Source: Stenocarpella maydis
Taxonomy: Eukaryota > Ascomycota > Sordariomycetes > Diaporthales > Diaporthaceae
NCBI GenBank assembly: GCA_002270565.1
Contig: NQMI01000044.1
Location: 62,001-126,000 of the forward strand
Reading direction: 5' to 3'
Length of the DNA: 64,000 bases
The notes beneath the pieces are model-generated. The model saw only the letters and a list, made by a program, of their open reading frames with translations. It searched no databases and was not told where the DNA came from. Within the stretch, counting starts at the first letter, position 1; every line of letters begins with the position of its first letter. The translations under genes and the position numbers were made by a program. Below are positions 57,741 through 64,000 of the stretch, piece by piece.

Positions 57741-60114
57741 CTAATCCAGAGCCAGAATAGCCCGCTTGGATGCGTCTTCCCGAACCCAGTCCACGATCCT
57801 CGACCCGACATCGCCGACCAGTATCTCATAGTGAGGCCCGGGGAAGAACAGCCCACAGTGCGCGCCGACCTCGTCCACGCCCTTCATGTAGACCTCGACC
57901 CACGCCCGGTCCCGCGCGCCATTGACCTTTTGCGGGAGCATGCAGAACTTGCGGAGCTTCTTCTGCCCCGCCGCGGCGCCCAGGGTCGCCTTCCCCTTGT
58001 CTGCTGCTGCAGGGCCGCCGCCGCTCTGATCTCGCCGTGGTGGTGGCGGTGGTGGTGAAGACGGCACTGCCCCCTCCCGGTCGCGGAACGCGAGGTCTGT
58101 AAGCTGCCGCTCGAGGATCTGCGCTTGGGCTGGCGTCGTGACCTGCGCTTGGGAGGGGCGGGACGGGTCGGCGACCGAGTTCAACTCCTCGTCTTCTGGC
58201 GCGGCGGCGCTCTTCTGCTTTTCCTGTCGGCTCTGCTCCTTGGCCAGGCGCTTTGCCTCTTCTTTCTGGCGTTTGTCGGCCTCCTTCTGGGCCTTCTTCT
58301 GGCGCTTCTCTACGAGCTTCTGGCGCTCCTTGATGGCCTTTTCCCTGTTCTTCACGGCCTGATCGTAGGTCTTCTGCGTCCGCTTGAACTCCTTTTCGGC
58401 TTGCTTCCTTGCTTCCTTGTCACTGTACTTTGTAAAATCAGGAACCTGTGGTGGCTCTGGAGGATCCGGTATCGCGGGTAGATCTTGGTCTACATCGGTT
58501 GTCCCATCCTTAATGGGACCCGTCTCTGTGGAAGACACGGGTGCAGACTCTCCCTCTGCGCCCTTAGAGGAAGATGCGTCTTGGTGCTCTGCACGTGTGT
58601 CAAGCGTGCCGCTCGCATCGCCATTTGATGGTTCTGGTATAGCAGGCCCGCCATTCTGTGCTCCTTTTTTGGGTGCTTGATGCCCATCATTCTGATCCAT
58701 GGTTTCATCGTCGGAGACTGGTACAGGCTCTAGCACCTGTAAAGCCTGAGAGGCCTCATTATCGCTGTAGTCCTCAATCGAGATCCTGGGAGTCGATGCC
58801 TGGGAACCTCCCGGAGTGGTCTGCTGCGGTTCTGGGGCCACCGGCTTCAAATGGGTGTCGGCACGCTTCGGTGTCGAGGGCTCCTTGGGAATGCCCGTCG
58901 AGACAGTATAGTAGTTGACAAAGCGAACCCTGGGCTCCCTGCGTGGATTCTGGGCACTGTTCAACTCGTCAACATCCTCTAGCCGGCGGATCCTGTTGTA
59001 CCTGTTGTTCAGGGAGCTGTAGTCCGCGAGACAGCTGCCGAATTCCAGGTGCGACAGCAGGTGATGATATGTAGAGCTAAGAAGACCTTCGGAATAGTGT
59101 TTCTTTGCAAAATGAGCGACATTTCTCCACCAGCCCCTGTCGATAAAGGGGACGTCGTTATAGAAGGTGGCATTGAAGTTTGGATCTGGTTGCGAGCCAA
59201 CCGAGGCATTGGACGACATGCTGGATAGCGGTACTGGGGACATGGTGCCTGACGACGGCCCAGCGTCCGAGGATGCGCTTGGTGTCTGCTGCAGGCTCAG
59301 GGATCCCGAGGCATTCTGTGAAGCCAGAGACTCTGCGAGGGCTTGCTCCCTCCCGGGAGGATCTGGGGCTTTCCGAAACAGACTGGCTATGCCAGACGTG
59401 ATGATGCCCGGGTGAAGTCCCAACAGCGGGGCATCCAAAGAGATTGTGCCCAGGATGCGGTGCTTAAAGGGGCCGCCGTACACGGGACTCGGAGAGGGCT
59501 AGAGGCAGGTCAGCGGGGCGTGGCAGACAAGCCGTGAGGGAGGCAGGCAAGCATACAACAAGCGCGACATCAGCAGCAAGTAGGCCACCCATTGAATGCC
59601 CGACCAGTACGACGTCGGTGTCCTCCTTCTCATGTGGCTCCAGCCAGGCACTGAACTTGTCCCTGGCCACCTCGATGGCCTTGTAGGTCTTGTACCTGGG
59701 ATAGATCTTTGAGTGGACGATATGAGACTCGCCCAGCTGTTCCCGCAAGAAGTAGTGGACGTGGGCGGGGAACGAACGGAACGAGGTGTTGTCGCCCATG
59801 AAGCCATGGATGTAGATGACCAGCAGTGTCCTCCTGTGCTCATTGTCGTTGACGGACGGCACCAGGGACTGGGTGCTGGACGAGCGAGGGTCTCGTGTGT
59901 GCCAGGCATGCTCAGGACCCAGCATCAGCGAGCCTGTCTCGCTGGGAGACTGCCATGGCTGCTGGTATGGCGAGCCCAGGCCGTGGTGGGAGTAGGGCGG
60001 CGGCGGCGTTGAGGGTGAGGAAGAGGATGAGGCCGGGCGTGAGGCCGGAGCCACAGCCGCAGCCGGAGCCCTCGCTGGCGACGGAGCGTCGCCGTCAGCC
60101 GGAGGCCAGGCCAT
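57741..60114 (-). CDS. Serine alpha/beta-hydrolase with internal charged coiled coil
   Basis: Predicted lipase-like hydrolase of unknown substrate. Exons 59557-60114 and 57741-59498 (intron 58 nt, GTATGC donor, CTCTAG acceptor, phase 0) give 771 residues from the ATG at 60112-60114 (MAWPPADGDA). The frame stays open upstream to about 60243 without another ATG, so an additional first exon is possible. The hydrolase fold is clear: LLVIYIHGFMGDNTSF (oxyanion region), VVLVGHSMGGLLAADVAL with nucleophile Ser174, then GTISLDAPLLGLHPGI. A WWRNVAHFAKKHY segment follows, then a long disordered part, a Lys/Glu/Gln-rich coiled coil at about residues 543-615 (58430-58215), and a conserved-looking C-terminus KLRKFCMLPQKVNGARDRAW to DEVGAHCGLFFPGPHYE. 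Its His (about 733) is the likely catalytic histidine. The architecture separates nucleophile and histidine by more than 500 residues. Confidence 0.87.
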
Positions 60115-61195
60115 GACGTCAGGAGCCGTATCCCTTGAGGAGGTGGGGGCCTGATGGGGCGAGTTCTGGCCTGACACGGACGCACGCACGCCTTGAACAG
60201 AAGGATTGACTGAGTGAAGCCAAGTGGCGACGGTCAATTGCAATCCGGGGGTTTCATATGGCGTCCAAGTCAGTCAGGTGTGTGGTGAGTATGTATGCAT
60301 GTGTCCAGCATATGCCGCTAGTGGAACCAGGCTCAGCCCCGCAGGCATTCCGCGAGTCGTCGTCGTCTTCTGCTCTGCCACTGTGGATATGCCATGGGCT
60401 GGTCGCCATTGGCCGGCCCATTCATTGCACTGCACTGCACCTGTCCTCTGTGCCACTGCCGTACCCAGCAGTGTACGGCGTCTTGCGTCTTGCGCCTTGC
60501 GCCAAGCGTATCCTGTCCACCCAGGCAGGTAGTGTAGACTAGGTTTGGACAAGGAGCGTGGCGCCGTATTTGGCAGCCGGCGGATGCTCCTGACAACACA
60601 CAGTAGTGTAGAAACAATCGTGCATGGGCGTCCCGGATCTACACTAGTGTACCACAGTCAAAAAACCGCGAGTTTTTGATAGCTAGCGCACCGTTTACCA
60701 CGGACGCACAAGCCTGCGACCCGGTGAGGCTGCAGACAATGCAAGGCGGCTAGCTGGCTAGTGTGCTATGTAGTCCGTGGTCAGTCAGTCGGCCAGTCAG
60801 GGCAAAGGTTGCACTGGTGGCACGGGCGCCGGCCAGTTCGGAGCAGGGCTTCCCAGGACGGTATTCCCAAGGAAACATGTCCCTGGTGAAACGCCCCCAA
60901 CGGGCTGATGCGACGGCTCGGACGGTCCTGACGGGCCAGGCGGTCCAGACAGCTTGATGGCTCGCCCGGCTCGAGATCCCATCTTTCATCTCGGCCGTGT
61001 TCGGGCCCCCTCGTCTGTTGTCGCGTGCAGACTCTCCACCTCGGATTTGGATTTGATTCGGACTGGCGCTGGACCTGGGTTCCATTGCGTGATTATTTGG
61101 CAGTGCCGGCAGGCCAGTGCTTGCTGGGGCTGCTGTGCTGGGCGAAACATTTGATGACGGCATTCCTGGCCGATCAGAGCCAAGGAATGTTTGTT

Positions 61196-61226
<31 letters not shown>

Positions 61227-63105
61227 TTGCACAGACATTCTAGAGTCTTCACACACACCACAAAAAAAGAGCCAAATGAAATAGTGTACATACTACACAG
61301 TGCTGCAGCGCGAAAAGCGCACGTCCGCCCCCTCGCCCCCCTCGACTTGTTACCCGCGCCACGCAGCAATAGCGCCGGCCTGAATACGAAAACGGACTGC
61401 CTACCGCCTGCCCATATGCACCTCATTAGCCAGGTACCCGCGTCTATTCGTTTGGGGTCTGCGAAGTACGTACGTACACTTACTAGTATAGTATCCGCAA
61501 CATCTTGTCATGCTCCCAGCTCGACTTGGACCAGCCATCCCCCCCCACCGCTATCATACAGCCCGCCCCCTGGCCACTGGCAATCTCAAATGTCAAAGCT
61601 GTCGATTTTCCGGGGCGTGGTCGAGCGTCATCTGATGCCAAGGCTGCGTTCGATAATTAAAAGCGCCAGTGACAGGGGGGCGGGAACCAAGATTCCCTTG
61701 GAAAAGGGTCCCATCGTGAACGGCAACATGGGACCACGCGGCCAATCACAGCACGCGCGCACATGCACCCAGACCACCGCGTGGGAGAAGGGTGCGCGAG
61801 CCGAAATTTGATGGAGCCCGATGCATCTCCTTTGCACTCCTTTGGTGCCCTCCCTCTGTTTGGGGCCCCCCAGGACGTGATTGCACCCTCTCCTTCGCGC
61901 CCGGCGTCGCTCCTGGGCTGTCGTAATCGCAATCCCACCCGTCATCCATCATTTGTCGAGCACAGGCACAGAACAGACATGGGCGCAGGCGCGGCAGAAT
62001 AGCCCGTCTGTATCCTCTCTACACCATCCTGGCCCAGCCCCATCCGAGGTGCTACACTGCTCTGCTCACCTCGTCGCCTTGCCTCCCTCTTCCCTTACTT
62101 TACCTGCACAATCCTCGTCCCGTCCAATCCCTTCACTTCCTCTTCCTCTCTCCCCTTCCCTTCCCTCCCCTCCCCCACCAACCACCTGCCCGAGTGATCG
62201 CGAGGCACGTTGCGCGCGTGGTTGTCCTCATACCTCCAGTCGACGCCGACAAAGAGGTGCGGTTGTGCAGGGGAAAAAGAACAAAGGACCAGAACACGAG
62301 GAGGGCCGTGTTATTCGCTCCCACCAATCTCGCCTTCCATTGGCCGGCTCGGAGGGAACAATGAGGTGAACGGGTCCGCGGCACCCCCCTCCCTCCTCCA
62401 GACAAAGACTCCCCCCCAGAACTTGCCAGTCGAGATCGAACAGAGGGAAAACACCACGGCCGACTGCGCCGACGGCCGCAGAAGCATTTGGATTTTACAA
62501 GCTGGCATCCGACTGTCGCCTGTCCCTCTCTCTGTGTGTTCTCTGCTGCCTGTCACCCTGCCTGTCCTCCTGGCAGCCCGTCCAGTCGTTCCTTCGACAC
62601 CACATCGTGTTTGCAAACGCTGCGTCAGCAATGGTTCTGCGCCAGCCAGTCACTCCTTTGCCAAATCCAAATCCAAATCCACACCAGAGCCAAGCTTTCG
62701 ACAAGCCCATCGCCGTGCTCCCCAGTTCGGCATCATCCACACTCGCTCCAGTCGCTCCGGTCGCTGTCACCACCACGCCTGCTCCTCAGCTGCATGCTGC
62801 TCGCTGGCAACTGCGCCCTGCCTCGCGTCGCGTCGCCTTGCCTTGCCTTGCATACGTAGCGCCTGGGCCGCCCCGTCGTCCCGTCTCCATTGTCCAACCG
62901 ATTCGCATGCACAGCAATCGGGACCCGGTCCGCCTCCAGCAATACGGGAAGCCCGTGCTGATCGACAGCGCCCACCCCAAAGCCTAAATCCGAAAGGGCG
63001 GGCATCGTATCCCACGCTCGTTCATCACTCACCACGCTACACTAGACCAACGCTCGCTACTCTTGTCATACGCCCCTCTTTAAGAGGCATTGCCGCCCCG
63101 GCGCG
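60115..63105. other. Divergent intergenic region, 3 kb
   Basis: Lies between two divergent genes. It contains a GT/GA microsatellite (61190-61226), short tandem CAGT words near 60780 and pyrimidine-rich sequence (62080-62180) typical of fungal promoters and 5' UTRs. Reading frames at 62210-63109 and 62607-62987 have Pro/Ser/Arg composition without family resemblance; part may be 5' UTR or an upstream exon of the gene at the right edge. Confidence 0.45.
61190..61226 (+). repeat. GT then GA dinucleotide microsatellite
   Basis: TTTG and GT units pass directly into about eleven GA units; non-coding. Confidence 0.85.
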
Positions 63106-64000
63106 ATGACTAACCACTTCTACGGGCCTTCACTCTTTCAGGCCCGTAAGACTGACAACAACCACAAGGACAGCAACGTCAACCACCCCCGCCACCACCC
63201 CCGCCACCGATACTCGCACTCGCACTTGCACGGGCGCAGTGTCAGCCACCTCCGCTCGCATGCCCAATTCCACAGGCGCCAGGAGGAGAACGAAACCGCA
63301 GACCTGGATTCCAGCGACCCCACCATCACCGAGGTTGTGCAGACCATTTCGGTCGTCCAGGTCATCGATGGCTCGGGCGCAATCATTGAGACCAAGACCT
63401 TGTCGTCCGACCCGCAGACCAACCTGCTAGACGCCAAGACGGGCTCTACCATTGACACAAACTTCAAGGCTGTGTCACCAACATCCGGCTCCGCTCCTCC
63501 TGTGACAACCTCGTCCACCGCGGCCGAGACTCCAGTCTCGTCGGTGGGCACCGCCTCAGATGCTTCCTTGACCGCCACCTCCCTTCCGCCGCCGGGAACC
63601 ACCGACCTAACCACCTCTATCGTCCCGACCATATCCCTTCCTCCGTCCTTGTCATCTTCGCCAGCTTTCCCTTCTCTCAGTTCCACCCTCAATTCCACCA
63701 CCTGTGAGTAACCCCGTCCCGCAATTGAGCTCCCTCGCAACAAAGACGGCCTGCTGACCTCTCCGCAAAGCCTCATTTACTTCGTCCACTTCGGCTTTGT
63801 TATCAAGCTCGTCCACTCGTTCAAATGCCACGACCACCCAGACCTCGTCAGGAAGCTCGTCGGCATCCCAGTCGCTTTCATCACTGGTGACCACCCTCTC
63901 GTCTTCATTCTCAGCAGCCTCGGTAAGCGGCACGACCTCGAGCCCGCTGTCAGGCTTCACTTCCAGCTCAAATAGTCCCACGACTTCCTCGACGGGGGCA
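63106..64000 (+). CDS. Ser/Thr-rich, probably cell-surface protein (5' part, runs off window)
   Basis: Exon 63106-63703 and a second exon from 63771 (intron 67 nt, GTGAGT donor, GCAAAG acceptor, phase 1) remain open to the window edge. The first part is His/Arg-rich (HPRHHPRHRYSHSHLHGR) and then reads TITEVVQTISVVQVIDGSGA, a beta-rich segment seen in fungal wall proteins. From about residue 125 on, the sequence is almost only Ser, Thr, Pro and Ala, as in heavily O-glycosylated wall or sensor proteins (Mid2/Wsc-like). No signal peptide is seen at MTNHFYGPSL. The ATG sits in ATGACTAAC, which resembles a branch point, and CTCTTTCAG at 63133-63141 is a good acceptor; the true start may therefore be an upstream exon with the signal peptide. 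Function unknown. Confidence 0.6.

Overview
The window reads as nuclear DNA of a filamentous ascomycete, most likely a Sordariomycete. The genes have short introns (mostly 50-90 nt, GT-AG, often with a CTAAC or CTGAC branch site), intergenic sequence is GC-rich, and promoters carry scattered TAC-CTAGG-TA motifs. The proteins are fungal single-copy types: VAC8, SNF4, TOF1, SHG1, a BOR1-like anion transporter and an HTF1-like homeodomain factor. The species cannot be named from sequence alone. I saw no CRISPR array, rRNA, recognisable tRNA, virus, toxin gene or secondary-metabolite cluster.

Region 1, about 1-20.7 kb, is gene-dense: the 3' end of an unidentified CDS (+), a RhoGAP protein (-), SNF4, the AMPK gamma subunit (-), VAC8 (+), mitochondrial inner membrane peptidase IMP1 (-), a mitochondrial IF-3/AIM23-like factor (+), eIF2B delta GCD2 (+), a small single-span membrane protein that may be a complex I accessory subunit (-), and a COMPASS Shg1-domain protein with a very long Arg-Glu/Arg-Asp/Arg-Ser tail (+). 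Several are head-to-head pairs with short shared promoters.

Region 2, about 20.7-44.9 kb, holds a single convincing gene, an HTF1-like homeobox factor (-, 28581-30727). It has about 7.9 kb without a gene downstream and about 14.1 kb upstream. The flanks are not AT-rich, so they do not look like RIP-degraded repeats. They hold many long G or C runs, a C10/G10 hairpin, a G-quadruplex-type array and a 149-bp inverted-repeat element. This is the most unusual part of the window.

Region 3, about 44.9-52.6 kb, is again dense: a mitochondrial 3-hydroxyacyl-CoA dehydrogenase (-) head-to-head with TOF1/Timeless (+), which converges on a BOR1-type anion transporter (-). Region 4, about 52.6-64 kb, is sparse. 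It has an AT-rich compositional island near 54.6-54.8 kb, a serine alpha/beta-hydrolase with an internal charged coiled coil (-), and at the right edge the 5' part of a Ser/Thr-rich, probably cell-surface, protein (+).

No operon-like system or obviously new multi-gene machine is visible. The neighbours are independent housekeeping and signalling genes. The points most worth a second look are the homeobox gene's large non-coding surroundings, the Shg1 mixed-charge tail, two stop-free introns of length divisible by three (SNF4, GCD2), a GC-AG intron in TOF1, and the hydrolase architecture. All exon coordinates were derived by hand from splice consensus, reading frame and family resemblance; no search was run.
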